A stretch of DNA of 50,594 nucleotides from Psychroflexus tropicus DSM 15496 (lineage in GTDB: Bacteria; Bacteroidota; Bacteroidia; Flavobacteriales; Flavobacteriaceae). The notes below the pieces were generated by a model. It was not told the origin of the DNA, searched no databases, and saw nothing but the letters and a program-made list of their open reading frames with translations. Location of the stretch: NCBI RefSeq assembly GCF_000378765.1, contig NZ_KB905348.1, forward strand, positions 1 to 50,594. Reading direction: 5' to 3'. Position 1 is the stretch's first letter. Each line of letters starts with the position of its first letter. Of the stretch, positions 27,731-36,059 are shown piece by piece. Position numbers and translations under genes: made by a program.

Positions 27731-28519
27731 CTACATCGCACGATGATTTTCAGATCTGTTCTTGTAAGCATCGTAATTATCTTTAATATGACTGTCTATT
27801 TCTAGAGGACTGTTTTTATTAGTTTCTACATCCTGTAATCGCTTTTCTCCCCCTAAAATCACGTCAATCTTGTTTTTAAGAAAGCCTTCTATTGCTCTTT
27901 CAGCCACAAGTTTCACGCTATCCATATGTTCCATATCGACATTTTTCAGCATGTTGGTATCTGTTGCTGTTGGATAAACCGTCATGACATGAATGTTTTC
28001 AAAAATTAGTTCTCTGCGCATAGCTTCAGAAAAATGCTTTAACCCAGCTTTTGTGGCTGCATATACCGAATAAAAAGGTTTGGCGATAAGTCCCAGGCCC
28101 GATGAAATATTTATAATCCCTGCATCACCACGTTCTTTCAATAGTGGTAATGCTTTTTTGGTGAGTAAAATTACACCCGTAAGATTGATGTTAATTTGGT
28201 TGATGATATCCTCATCTGATAGTTTCTGAAGGGGGGCAGCACTCACTACTCCAGCGTTGTTGATCAGCAGATCTATACCGTCCCAATGAGAACGTACCTC
28301 ATCTATCAATCGATCAATATCTTTCACTTTTGAAACATCTCCAGCCACAAGAATAAAGTTGACATCCTTAAACTCCTTTTGCAAAGCGTCCAGTTTATTC
28401 TGAGATCTACCTATGACGGCAAAATCTTTTAAGCCATGATTGATCAATTGTCTGATTAGTTCTTTTCCAATACCAGCGCTGCCTCCAGTGATGAGTGTCT
28501 TTTTTCCTTTTAGGTTCAT
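27731..28519 (-). CDS. Short-chain dehydrogenase/reductase
   Basis: The Rossmann glycine motif TGGSAGIG (about residue 12), NNAG (about 87) and the catalytic Tyr/Lys in YSVYAATKAG (about 153-162) identify a classical SDR of 262 residues. An ISSG strand carries the catalytic Ser. It should oxidise or reduce a carbonyl or hydroxyl with NAD(P)(H). The substrate is unknown. The downstream HAD gene follows by 9 nt, so the two may act on related small molecules. Confidence 0.9.
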   Translation of the reverse strand: MNLKGKKTLITGGSAGIGKELIRQLINHGLKDFAVIGRSQNKLDALQKEFKDVNFILVAGDVSKVKDIDRLIDEVRSHWDGIDLLINNAGVVSAAPLQKLSDEDIINQININLTGVILLTKKALPLLKERGDAGIINISSGLGLIAKPFYSVYAATKAGLKHFSEAMRRELIFENIHVMTVYPTATDTNMLKNVDMEHMDSVKLVAERAIEGFLKNKIDVILGGEKRLQDVETNKNSPLEIDSHIKDNYDAYKNRSENHRAM

Positions 28520-28591
28520 CTTTCGAAATTTTTAATCCTCATTAAAGTTATAAATTTAGTCAGTATACCTGACTTTGTTTAAGGTTGCATA

Positions 28592-28628
28592 ATAAGAAAA
28601 AGCCCTGATAGAAAATATCTATCAGGGC
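28592..28628 (-). terminator. Rho-independent terminator after the OmpA-family gene
   Basis: GCCCTGATAG (28602-28611) pairs with CTATCAGGGC (28619-28628), loop 7 nt. Read on the minus strand the hairpin is followed by TTTTTCTT. It lies 27 nt after the OmpA stop codon and insulates the SDR/HAD pair. Confidence 0.85.
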
Positions 28629-28654
28629 AAATCTTTCAAACAATTTAGTATTAT

Positions 28655-29482
28655 TTATTCTTCAAGCATAGCGAAAAACTTATCCAGATTTGGCATAATC
28701 ACAATCTGCGTTCTTCTGTTTTTGGCCATATTTTCTTTACTATCATTTGGTGCGATAGGATCGTAACTGGATCTACCTGCAACAATTAATTGTTCTGATG
28801 GAACATCGAATTTAGTTTCCAATCGTCTCACTATGGCTGCACTTCTGCGTGCACTTAAATCCCAATTGTCAACGATGTAACTATCTTTCTTTAGCGTTCT
28901 GCTATCGGTATGTCCTTCTACTAAAACTTCTAAAGACGGTTCAGACTTGACTACCTCAGCAATCCTTGATAAAATATCATCTGCATTACTACCTACTCGG
29001 AAGCTGCTGTCTCCAAACAGTAGATTATCATCGATATTGATTTTTACCATGGTTTCTTCGATAGAAACATTCAAGTCTTCACCAGAATTCGACATCTTTT
29101 TGGAGATGTTATGAGAAATCGCAATGTTTAAAGAATCCTTCAATGAAGTTGCTCCTGCAAGTTTAGCTGCGGGAACATTTTCTAATGTTTTTCTCATAGC
29201 TTCTTTATTCTTTTCAGAAAGCACTAAGCTTTCTCCGGGAACACTTACCATCATACCCTCTTTTTCGGTCTGGAGTGAAGCAATCTTGTTATTGTAACGC
29301 TCTACTCGCATTTCAATTTGATTCATCTGATCTTCCAGCTCTTGCTTCTCTGTTCGGGTTTGCATCAATTCAGATTTGGTTTCATCCAAATTGTTTTCTA
29401 GTTCTGTATACTTCTTCTTAGAAACACAGCTAGTCATAAGAACTGCTGCACTTAAGCTTAATACTATTTTTTTGGTTTTCAT
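28655..29482 (-). CDS. OmpA-family outer-membrane lipoprotein
   Basis: Lipoprotein signal ending at LMTSC (about residue 19), a coiled-coil stalk (about 30-75, heptad-like TELENNLDETKSELMQ), then a C-terminal OmpA domain with VEGHTDSR (about 190), LSARRSAAIVRRL and NRRTQIVI. This domain binds peptidoglycan and holds the outer membrane to the wall. The 275-aa length fits a short OmpA lipoprotein without a beta-barrel. A strong terminator follows. Confidence 0.9.
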   Translation of the reverse strand: MKTKKIVLSLSAAVLMTSCVSKKKYTELENNLDETKSELMQTRTEKQELEDQMNQIEMRVERYNNKIASLQTEKEGMMVSVPGESLVLSEKNKEAMRKTLENVPAAKLAGATSLKDSLNIAISHNISKKMSNSGEDLNVSIEETMVKINIDDNLLFGDSSFRVGSNADDILSRIAEVVKSEPSLEVLVEGHTDSRTLKKDSYIVDNWDLSARRSAAIVRRLETKFDVPSEQLIVAGRSSYDPIAPNDSKENMAKNRRTQIVIMPNLDKFFAMLEE

Positions 29483-29603
29483 GGTTTAATTTTATTTTGT
29501 TGATGTAAATAACGGAATTTTGCTCTAACATATTGTTAGTTTTCCACTTAGGATTTTGTTAAAAGATGATAAGTTACATCTAATTTTTATGAATCATAAT
29601 CCT

Positions 29604-30278
29604 TTAATGGTCTGGATAAAAGCGTTTTAAGCGATTTGGTGAAATACCCAGTTTAAATCCTAGAACCAGCAGCGTATCTATAATGAGCTGAGTGATCACT
29701 CCATTTTTCTGAAACCTTCTGCTGGAGGTAGTGACATAGGATTTTGTCTTTTTAAGCTTTCCAAGCTGGCGCAAACGCTTCTGAATTTCAACATCTTCCA
29801 TAAAGGGAATAGGTTTAAAACCACCAATTGTTTTAAAAGCCTCAGCTTTCATAAACATGCCGTGATCTCCATAGGTGAAAAACTCTAAATTAAATTGACT
29901 ACACCACTGGTAGAATTTAAAAATAGGATGTGGATTGTCCATTTTAAGTTTGAAACTTCCCGCAACAATTTCTGTATTTTGCAATAACTTATTTACATCA
30001 TTGTAATAGGTCTTCGGCAAATAAGTGTCGGCATGCAGAAAGAGGAAAATATCTCCTGTGGCTTTTGAGGCTCCATAATTCATCTGAGCAGCTCTCCCTT
30101 TGGAGGACTGAAGCACATTGACTTTTTCAAAGGATTTAGCTAGCTCTAGAGTTTGGTCCTGACTTCCGCCATCTACAACAATAATTTCAGAATGGCCCTG
30201 AAGCCATAAAGTATGCTCAAGGACTTCAGCAATAACCTTTTCTTCATTTAACGCTGGTATAATAATACTAATAAGCAT
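29604..30278 (-). CDS. Glycosyltransferase, TIGR04283-type
   Basis: A 224-residue GT2-fold enzyme: SIIIPALNEE at the start, VVDGGSQDQT (about 35), GRAAQMNYGA (about 61) and the acidic LFLHADT (DxD-like, about 80). FMEDVEIQKRLRQLG is the acceptor-side acidic motif. The pattern matches TIGR04283, a group annotated for arsenosugar biosynthesis in some bacteria. No arsenic gene is nearby, so that annotation is not supported here; read it as a small sugar transferase of unknown acceptor. Confidence 0.8.
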   Translation of the reverse strand: MLISIIIPALNEEKVIAEVLEHTLWLQGHSEIIVVDGGSQDQTLELAKSFEKVNVLQSSKGRAAQMNYGASKATGDIFLFLHADTYLPKTYYNDVNKLLQNTEIVAGSFKLKMDNPHPIFKFYQWCSQFNLEFFTYGDHGMFMKAEAFKTIGGFKPIPFMEDVEIQKRLRQLGKLKKTKSYVTTSSRRFQKNGVITQLIIDTLLVLGFKLGISPNRLKRFYPDH

Positions 30279-30321
30279 AAAGCAATGTATTGTAAAGCAT
30301 TAAAGCTACCTCTACACAATA

Positions 30322-30822
30322 TCAAAATAATAGCGTTCTAAACTGAAGAACCTGATAAGTATATATACATGTAAATATAATGGCAGCCAGAACTTCAATA
30401 AATGTAGACGCTAAAAATCCAATAAATGACCCAAACGCAGCCCTTGAGGCTTGCTTGCTTTCCATCTTGGAGAAGGTGAGTTCTGCAATATAAGCCCCGA
30501 GAAATGGAAATATCAACGCACTTAAAGGTATCGGGGTAAATAACCCTACAACAAGGCCGATTCCTGCTCCATACACCCCATACTTACTGCCTCCAAATTT
30601 TTTGATGCCGAATAAAGGGATAAGATATTCCAATGCAAAGATCAACAGAGTTACTCCTAGAGTGATCCAAAGGAGCTGGCTACTCAAGCCGACTTCAGGA
30701 ACAAAATATAAAATCAAGATACCTATCCACGAAATTGGTAAACCAGGCATGACAGGCAAAAAACTACCCACGATACCAACCAGACAGCAGATAAAACCTA
30801 TACTTACAAGAAGAATACTCAT
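30322..30822 (-). CDS. DUF456 family membrane protein
   Basis: Mostly hydrophobic, with about five helices in 166 residues. GIVGSFLPVMPGLPISWIGI (about residue 17) and a GSKYGVYGAGIGLVVG turn in the middle are typical DUF456 (helix-glycine-rich) features. It sits in the inner membrane and its function is unknown. Divergent from hemW with 78 nt between the two starts. Confidence 0.85.
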   Translation of the reverse strand: MSILLVSIGFICCLVGIVGSFLPVMPGLPISWIGILILYFVPEVGLSSQLLWITLGVTLLIFALEYLIPLFGIKKFGGSKYGVYGAGIGLVVGLFTPIPLSALIFPFLGAYIAELTFSKMESKQASRAAFGSFIGFLASTFIEVLAAIIFTCIYTYQVLQFRTLLF

Positions 30823-30878
30823 ATGTTGTAATTATCCAAAATTGATACTAAACATAAAGAATTCGGGGAAGTAAATCT

Positions 30879-30886
30879 TATTTTTG
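30879..30886 (+). promoter_or_regulatory. -7 box upstream of hemW
   Basis: TATTTTTG matches the Bacteroidota -7 consensus TAnnTTTG. It ends 14 nt before the hemW ATG, leaving a very short leader. No clear -33 TTG was found at the right distance. Confidence 0.5.
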
Positions 30887-30900
30887 TGCAAATAAATTTG

Positions 30901-32031
30901 ATGAGTTCACTTTACATCCATATCCCTTTTTGCAAGCAGGCTTGCCATTACTGTGATTTTCATTTTTCTACGTCTCTAAAGTACAAAGATGACTTAGTGA
31001 AGGCCATTTGCAAAGAGCTCATCCTGCGAAAGGAGGAGTTACCTCACGATGTTGAGAATATTTATTTTGGAGGAGGAACCCCTAGCCTGTTATCTGAAGA
31101 AGAGTTGAATTTGATTTTCAAAACCATTTACGATTCCTACACTGTTGTAAAGCATCCCGAAATTACCCTTGAAGCTAATCCGGATGATCTGGATCTAAAG
31201 TATCTCAAGATGCTCTCAAGAACAAGGGTCAATAGATTAAGTATAGGTATCCAGTCGTTTTTTGGGGAAGATTTAAAACTGATGAATAGGGCTCATAATG
31301 CTGAAGAAGCTGAAACTTCAATTTTACTCGCCAAACAATTCTTTGATAATATTTCAATCGATTTGATTTATGGTATCCCAGGTATGAGTGAAGAACGCTG
31401 GAAAGCCAATTTGGCAAAAGCTCTTGAACTTGAAGTTCCACATATTTCCAGTTATGCTTTGACGGTGGAGCCCAACACAGCCCTAAAGCATTTCATAGAT
31501 AAAGAAATCATTCCTCCAGTAGATGACGACCTAGCCAAAAAACACTTTGATATTCTAGTTGAGACTATGCAGAATGAAGGCTTTGAAAATTACGAGTTTT
31601 CTAATTTTGGAAAATCTGGGTATTATTCCAAAAATAATACCGCCTATTGGACCGGTAAGTACTATCTTGGGATTGGTCCTTCAGCTCATAGCTTTGTCAA
31701 TAGAACAAGAAGCTGGAATGTAAATAACAATCCTAAATACATCAAAGCACTTCAAGCCGGTGAACTTCCAGCGGACTATGAACAATTGTCTACAACAGAC
31801 CGATACAATGAATACATTATGACGCGTCTTAGAACTATTTGGGGAGTGGATGTAAAGGTTGTTGAAAAAGAATTTGGATTGACTTATGCAGCTTACCTCA
31901 TGGATCATATTCAGCAATTCCAACAACAGGGGTTACTAAAACTTGAAGGGGATGTTCTGAAAGTCACAGGCGATGGCAAATTTTTGTCGGACGGTATCGC
32001 CTCTGAATTATTTATGCTAAATTTAAAATAA
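30901..32031 (+). CDS. hemW: Radical SAM heme chaperone HemW
   Basis: SSLYIHIPFCKQACHYCDFHF at the start holds the CxxxCxxC iron-sulfur site followed by CDF, the HemW/HemN-like signature. NIYFGGGTPSLL (about 62) binds SAM and GIGPSAHSF appears in the C-terminal half. HemW delivers heme to cytochromes rather than acting as coproporphyrinogen oxidase. The ATG at 30901 puts the conserved start in place; a GTG at 30886 would add five residues and overlap the promoter. It is followed by pirin after 3 nt, suggesting co-transcription. Confidence 0.9.
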   Translation: MSSLYIHIPFCKQACHYCDFHFSTSLKYKDDLVKAICKELILRKEELPHDVENIYFGGGTPSLLSEEELNLIFKTIYDSYTVVKHPEITLEANPDDLDLKYLKMLSRTRVNRLSIGIQSFFGEDLKLMNRAHNAEEAETSILLAKQFFDNISIDLIYGIPGMSEERWKANLAKALELEVPHISSYALTVEPNTALKHFIDKEIIPPVDDDLAKKHFDILVETMQNEGFENYEFSNFGKSGYYSKNNTAYWTGKYYLGIGPSAHSFVNRTRSWNVNNNPKYIKALQAGELPADYEQLSTTDRYNEYIMTRLRTIWGVDVKVVEKEFGLTYAAYLMDHIQQFQQQGLLKLEGDVLKVTGDGKFLSDGIASELFMLNLK

Positions 32032-32034
32032 AAA

Positions 32035-32904
32035 ATGTCCAACATAGATTTAATCATCGAAGAACGTGCTGCAGATATAGGCAACTTTATGGTGGGAAGA
32101 TTGCTACCATTTCGTCAAAAACGCATGGTAGGTCCATTTGCATTTATCGACCACATGGGACCAGCAAAAATGACTGCAAAAGAAAACCTCGATGTTCCTC
32201 CGCATCCACATATTGGTTTATCTACGCTTACTTTTTTATTTGAAGGAGGTATCGTTCATAGAGATAGCTTGGGAACAGAAGTAGAGATAGAACCAGGAGC
32301 TGTCAACTGGATGACCGCAGGTCGTGGAATAGTTCATTCTGAACGAACACCTCAGCGACTACGTAGTAAGGACAAGACACTTCATGGGTTGCAAATTTGG
32401 GTAGCCTTGCCTGAATCCCTGGAAGATATGTCTCCTCAATTTACACATGTGGAAAAAAATGATATTCCTTTCTGGATCGATAATGGTGTTGAAATCAGGC
32501 TCATTGCAGGTCAGGCGTTTGGTAAATCTTCTCCTGTTCCTGTTCATAGTGAATTATATTTTATCGAACTTAAGTGCAAAGAAGCAGCAACTGTCGATAT
32601 AGGAAAAGACTTACACGGCGAAAGCGCCCTCTACATTTTGGAGGGTCAGGTTAAAAACGAAGCCCATAGTTATGATCCTAAACAAATTTTGATTGCCAAA
32701 GATGCTTCGCTTTGTAGCTTCACAATGAAAGCAAACACTACGGTTTATATTTTTGGAGGGAAGCCCTTTCCCGAGGAACGCCACATCCACTGGAATTTCG
32801 TATCGAGCAGCAAAGCTAAAATCCAGAAGGCTCGAGACATGTGGAAGAACCAAGAATTTGATAAAGTTCCAGGAGAAACCGACTTTGTTCCCTTACCAAA
32901 TTAA
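32035..32904 (+). CDS. Pirin-family protein
   Basis: A 289-residue double-cupin protein. Residues about 57-75 contain PPHPHIGLSTLTFLFEG, and about 102 HSERTP, supplying the His/His/His/Glu metal site of pirins. The family can act as quercetinase or as a redox-sensitive regulator; which applies is unclear. It starts 3 nt after hemW and precedes the MmcQ/YjbR-like gene by 11 nt. Confidence 0.9.
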   Translation: MSNIDLIIEERAADIGNFMVGRLLPFRQKRMVGPFAFIDHMGPAKMTAKENLDVPPHPHIGLSTLTFLFEGGIVHRDSLGTEVEIEPGAVNWMTAGRGIVHSERTPQRLRSKDKTLHGLQIWVALPESLEDMSPQFTHVEKNDIPFWIDNGVEIRLIAGQAFGKSSPVPVHSELYFIELKCKEAATVDIGKDLHGESALYILEGQVKNEAHSYDPKQILIAKDASLCSFTMKANTTVYIFGGKPFPEERHIHWNFVSSSKAKIQKARDMWKNQEFDKVPGETDFVPLPN

Positions 32905-32915
32905 TAAAGCCATCG

Positions 32916-33284
32916 ATGAATATTGAAGATCTACGAGACTATTGTTTAAGTAAGCCAGGAGCCACAGAAGATTTTCCTTTTGATCAACATACCTTAACAT
33001 TTAAAGTGATGGGTAAACTTTTTGCCTTAACCTCCTTAAAGAAATGGGAGGAAGGAGACCACAGCCTTAATTTAAAGTGTGACCCTAAAAAAGCTATAGA
33101 CTACCGAGAAAAATATCCTGATGAGGTCTTTCCCGGTTATCACATGAGTAAAAAGCACTGGAACACCGTAGTGGTAGATGGTCCTCAACTTACAACAAAA
33201 TTTATCCAACACCTTATCAATCATAGCTATGAATTGGTAGTAAGTAAACTTCCAAAATCAAAAAGGGAGACTTTACTTCCTTAA
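32916..33284 (+). CDS. MmcQ/YjbR family protein
   Basis: A 122-residue single-domain protein with the family's LRDYCLSKPGATEDFPF start, KVMGKLFAL (about 31) and the GYHMSKKHWNTV stretch (about 70). YjbR proteins have a double-wing DNA-binding fold; their role is not settled. Tight spacing after pirin supports one transcript of hemW, pirin and this gene. Confidence 0.85.
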   Translation: MNIEDLRDYCLSKPGATEDFPFDQHTLTFKVMGKLFALTSLKKWEEGDHSLNLKCDPKKAIDYREKYPDEVFPGYHMSKKHWNTVVVDGPQLTTKFIQHLINHSYELVVSKLPKSKRETLLP

Positions 33285-33323
33285 ACTTTCTTTTTTAGAT
33301 CGACTTTAAAAGATCAATACTTC

Positions 33324-33331
33324 TATTTTTG
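33324..33331 (+). promoter_or_regulatory. -7 box upstream of the MutS-like gene
   Basis: TATTTTTG matches TAnnTTTG, 18 nt before the ATG at 33350. No convincing -33 box was found. Confidence 0.5.
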
Positions 33332-33349
33332 CAATTCAATTTTTAATTT

Positions 33350-35122
33350 ATGTCAACACCAGGATCTATTTATTCTGACTCTATAACGCGATACACTTTA
33401 GATTTAAAGGCGGTTAAAACTCAATTATTCTGGTCGAGTATGCTTCGGTTACTAGTTTTTCTCGCCATCGCCTTTTCTGTATACTTTTTCTGGTCCTCCA
33501 CCAGAGTCGTGATTGGTTCTATCATCCTTGGTATTGTCATCTTTCTCATTTTAGTGACCAGACATTCTAAAATCCAATACAATAAAGCAAAATTGAAAGC
33601 ACTTCTTAAGCTTAATGAAACTGAACTTAAGGTATTAAAACGAGAGTTTTCAGAACTTCCCACAGGTGAAATTTATAAAAATCCGGAACATGAATTTAGC
33701 CAGGACATTGATATTTTTGGCCAGCATTCATTCTTTCAGTATTTGAATAGAACTGCTCTAAAAGAAGGTCAGGATAACTTAGCTAAAAAGCTGACATCAA
33801 ATTCAATCGATAAGATTGATGCTAAACAGCAAGCCATCAAAGAATTGGCGGAGAAAATAGAACTAAGACAGAACTTCGCTGCAGATGCTAAGCTGGTTGA
33901 TACTGACGTTAAAGCCAGTAGTATCGTCAATTGGGTAAACTCTTATTCAGCTTTTGTGCCAAGGTGGATGTCCTGGTTTCCCCTTGTTTTTTCTGTCTTG
34001 TCTGTTGTTATGATTTCTGTCTACTTCTTCAATTTTATCACCGGAGCTCAATTATTACTTTGGTTTGTGATTGGGTTGGGCATCACTGGAGCTTTCCTAA
34101 AGCGTATCAATCAACTTTCCAGCCATGTGAGTCAGGCGCAGAGTACCTTTCAGCAGTATTTCAAATTATTGAAGATGATAGAGGACGCTGAGCTTAAGTC
34201 AGAATTGTTAAGATCATTTCAATCTCAAATCCAATCTGATGCAACAAAAGCGAGTGAGATTTTAAAGCGATTATCCAAGCATATTGATGGTTTAGATCAG
34301 CGTAATAACATTCTGCTGGGCATCGTATTGAATGGCTTTATGCTTCGAGATCTTACTCAATCCTTGAAGATAGAAAAATGGATTCAGGCACATGCCAGTC
34401 AGGTTCAAAATTGGTTTGAAGTCATTGCAGAAGTCGATGCTTATAACAGTTTGGCGAATTTTCATTTCAATCATCCTGACTATGTCTTTCCAGTGATAAA
34501 GCAAGAAGGGAGCTTTACCAAAACAAAGGGAGCAGTTCATCCCTTAATACCCCCAAATGACGCCGTTAGAAATGATTTTGAGATCAAAGACAACGAATTT
34601 TTTATCATCACTGGAGCTAATATGGCTGGGAAGAGTACTTTTTTAAGGACAGTTTCCCTTCAAATTGTAATGTCCAATGTGGGTTTGCCGGTGTGTGCGA
34701 CTTCTTGTGAATATGTGCCTACCATGCTCATTACCAGTATGCGAACTGTAGATTCTCTAGCCGATGAAGCCTCTTATTTCTTTGCAGAACTCACTCGCCT
34801 CAAATATATTGTTGACCAAATCCAAACCGATAAATATTTTATCGTTCTGGATGAAATTCTAAAAGGAACCAATTCGACCGATAAAGCGATTGGATCCAGA
34901 AAATTTGTCGAACGATTAGTCAAAGCTAACGCCATCGGGATCATAGCCACTCACGATTTGAGTTTATGTAAGGTCGCAGAGGAGTTACCTCAAGTTCAAA
35001 ACTATTATTTTGATGCCGAAATCATCGATGATGAACTTAACTTCGACTACACCCTTAAAGAAGGCATATGTAAAAATATGAATGCCTCATTTTTGTTGAA
35101 GAAAATGGATATTGTGGAGTAG
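33350..35122 (+). CDS. Membrane-anchored MutS-like ATPase
   Basis: The C-terminal third is a MutS-type ABC ATPase: Walker A GANMAGKSTFLRT (about 421), Walker B YFIVLDEILKGTNSTDK (about 495) and the downstream GIIATHDLSL. Before it comes a helical lever-like region (about 260-390). The N-terminal part has two pairs of hydrophobic helices (about 30-68 and 205-250), so this protein sits in the membrane. The mismatch-binding domain of true MutS is absent. Such short MutS-related proteins are common in Bacteroidota and their role is unknown. Confidence 0.85.
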   Translation: MSTPGSIYSDSITRYTLDLKAVKTQLFWSSMLRLLVFLAIAFSVYFFWSSTRVVIGSIILGIVIFLILVTRHSKIQYNKAKLKALLKLNETELKVLKREFSELPTGEIYKNPEHEFSQDIDIFGQHSFFQYLNRTALKEGQDNLAKKLTSNSIDKIDAKQQAIKELAEKIELRQNFAADAKLVDTDVKASSIVNWVNSYSAFVPRWMSWFPLVFSVLSVVMISVYFFNFITGAQLLLWFVIGLGITGAFLKRINQLSSHVSQAQSTFQQYFKLLKMIEDAELKSELLRSFQSQIQSDATKASEILKRLSKHIDGLDQRNNILLGIVLNGFMLRDLTQSLKIEKWIQAHASQVQNWFEVIAEVDAYNSLANFHFNHPDYVFPVIKQEGSFTKTKGAVHPLIPPNDAVRNDFEIKDNEFFIITGANMAGKSTFLRTVSLQIVMSNVGLPVCATSCEYVPTMLITSMRTVDSLADEASYFFAELTRLKYIVDQIQTDKYFIVLDEILKGTNSTDKAIGSRKFVERLVKANAIGIIATHDLSLCKVAEELPQVQNYYFDAEIIDDELNFDYTLKEGICKNMNASFLLKKMDIVE

Positions 35123-35177
35123 TATTTCATTCCTTTAAGTAAGATTATTCTCTGAATTTTTAACGGACTCTAAGTTT

Positions 35178-35284
35178 GTTCTCGACTCCGCTCGAACCTA
35201 AACAAAGAACTGTATTTCTCAAGCTTTTAGAATTAAAATGATTTGAGAACTCCTAACGTTTCAAGTTCGAGAGCAGTCGAGAAC
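35178..35284. repeat. Inverted-repeat pair in intergenic DNA
   Basis: GTTCTCGACTCCGCTCGAAC (35178-35197) and GTTCGAGAGCAGTCGAGAAC (35265-35284) are reverse complements at about 17 of 20 positions, with 67 nt between. Each arm is itself partly palindromic (TCGA ... TCGA). Similar short elements are scattered in many flavobacterial genomes. It lies in the 354-nt spacer (35123-35476) between the convergent MutS-like and ruvC genes, which holds no ORF. Confidence 0.6.
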
Positions 35285-35440
35285 TATTCATTCCCCTTAG
35301 GTTAAGCATATTATAATCAACAATAAATAAAGTTTATAAGGCTTTGGAATAGCTAATATGCTAAGTCTAAAAGATAAACTAATAAAATTACTTTTATGAA
35401 GTAGTTATTTCTCTGATGTTTAAGACTGGAATTATAATTT

Positions 35441-35475
35441 CGACAACTGACTACTGACTACCGACTACCGACCAC
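35441..35475. repeat. Five-copy heptanucleotide tandem repeat
   Basis: CGACAAC, TGACTAC, TGACTAC, CGACTAC and CGACCAC follow one another without gaps, ending 1 nt before the ruvC stop codon (minus strand). The units differ by one or two bases. The copies are non-coding and could expand or contract by slippage. Confidence 0.75.
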
Positions 35476-35476
35476 T

Positions 35477-36031
35477 CTACTTCTTCACTCGTTTTTCATT
35501 CTTTTTGACAAAGGCGTCCCAGCCTGAATAAGAAGCGCCAACATCGGTTTTTCCACTATTATAAAAATGACAAACCGCAGCGGCAAGACCGTCGGTTGAA
35601 TCCAAATTTTTTGGCAGCTCTTTAATTTTCAACATTTGTTGCAGCATTTTAGCGACTTGTTCTTTACTGGCATTTCCATTGCCTGTAATCGCCATCTTTA
35701 TTTTTTTAGGCAGATATTCTGTGATCGGGATTTCCCTGGAGAGGCCTGCAGCCATCGCCACTCCCTGAGCCCGGCCAAGCTTTAGCATAGACTGCACATT
35801 TTTTCCAAAAAAAGGAGCCTCAATGGCTATTTCATCTGGGTGATAAGTGTCGATAAGATTTATGGTACGTTCAAAAATAAGCTTGAGTTTGGTATAATGA
35901 TCATCGTATTTCTTGAGCATTAACTCATTCAATTGAACAAACTTCATCTTTTTATTTACGACCTCAATCACTCCAAATCCCATAATGGTGGTTCCTGGGT
36001 CAATGCCTAAAATAATTCTTTCTGTCGCCAA
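35477..36031 (-). CDS. ruvC: Holliday junction resolvase RuvC
   Basis: GIDPGTTIMGFG near residue 9 gives the first catalytic Asp. IAIEAPFF (about 70) gives the Glu. DSTDGLAAAVCHFY (about 146) gives the last acidic residue. The 184-aa length is normal. The start is TTG (36031): it gives the usual ATERIILG beginning and no in-frame ATG lies close. RuvC cuts Holliday junctions with RuvAB. It is divergent from the next gene with 28 nt between starts. Confidence 0.9.
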   Translation of the reverse strand: MATERIILGIDPGTTIMGFGVIEVVNKKMKFVQLNELMLKKYDDHYTKLKLIFERTINLIDTYHPDEIAIEAPFFGKNVQSMLKLGRAQGVAMAAGLSREIPITEYLPKKIKMAITGNGNASKEQVAKMLQQMLKIKELPKNLDSTDGLAAAVCHFYNSGKTDVGASYSGWDAFVKKNEKRVKK

Positions 36032-36059
36032 TAGCTTATTATTTTGTTATTTTGTAGCA

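Noticed and set aside
29604-30278. Arsenosugar biosynthesis locus
   Set aside because: Only the glycosyltransferase resembles TIGR04283; no arsenic methyltransferase or companion radical SAM gene is nearby.
30841-30900. A second promoter (-33) for hemW
   Set aside because: The only TTG (30842) is too far from the -7 box (about 35 nt).
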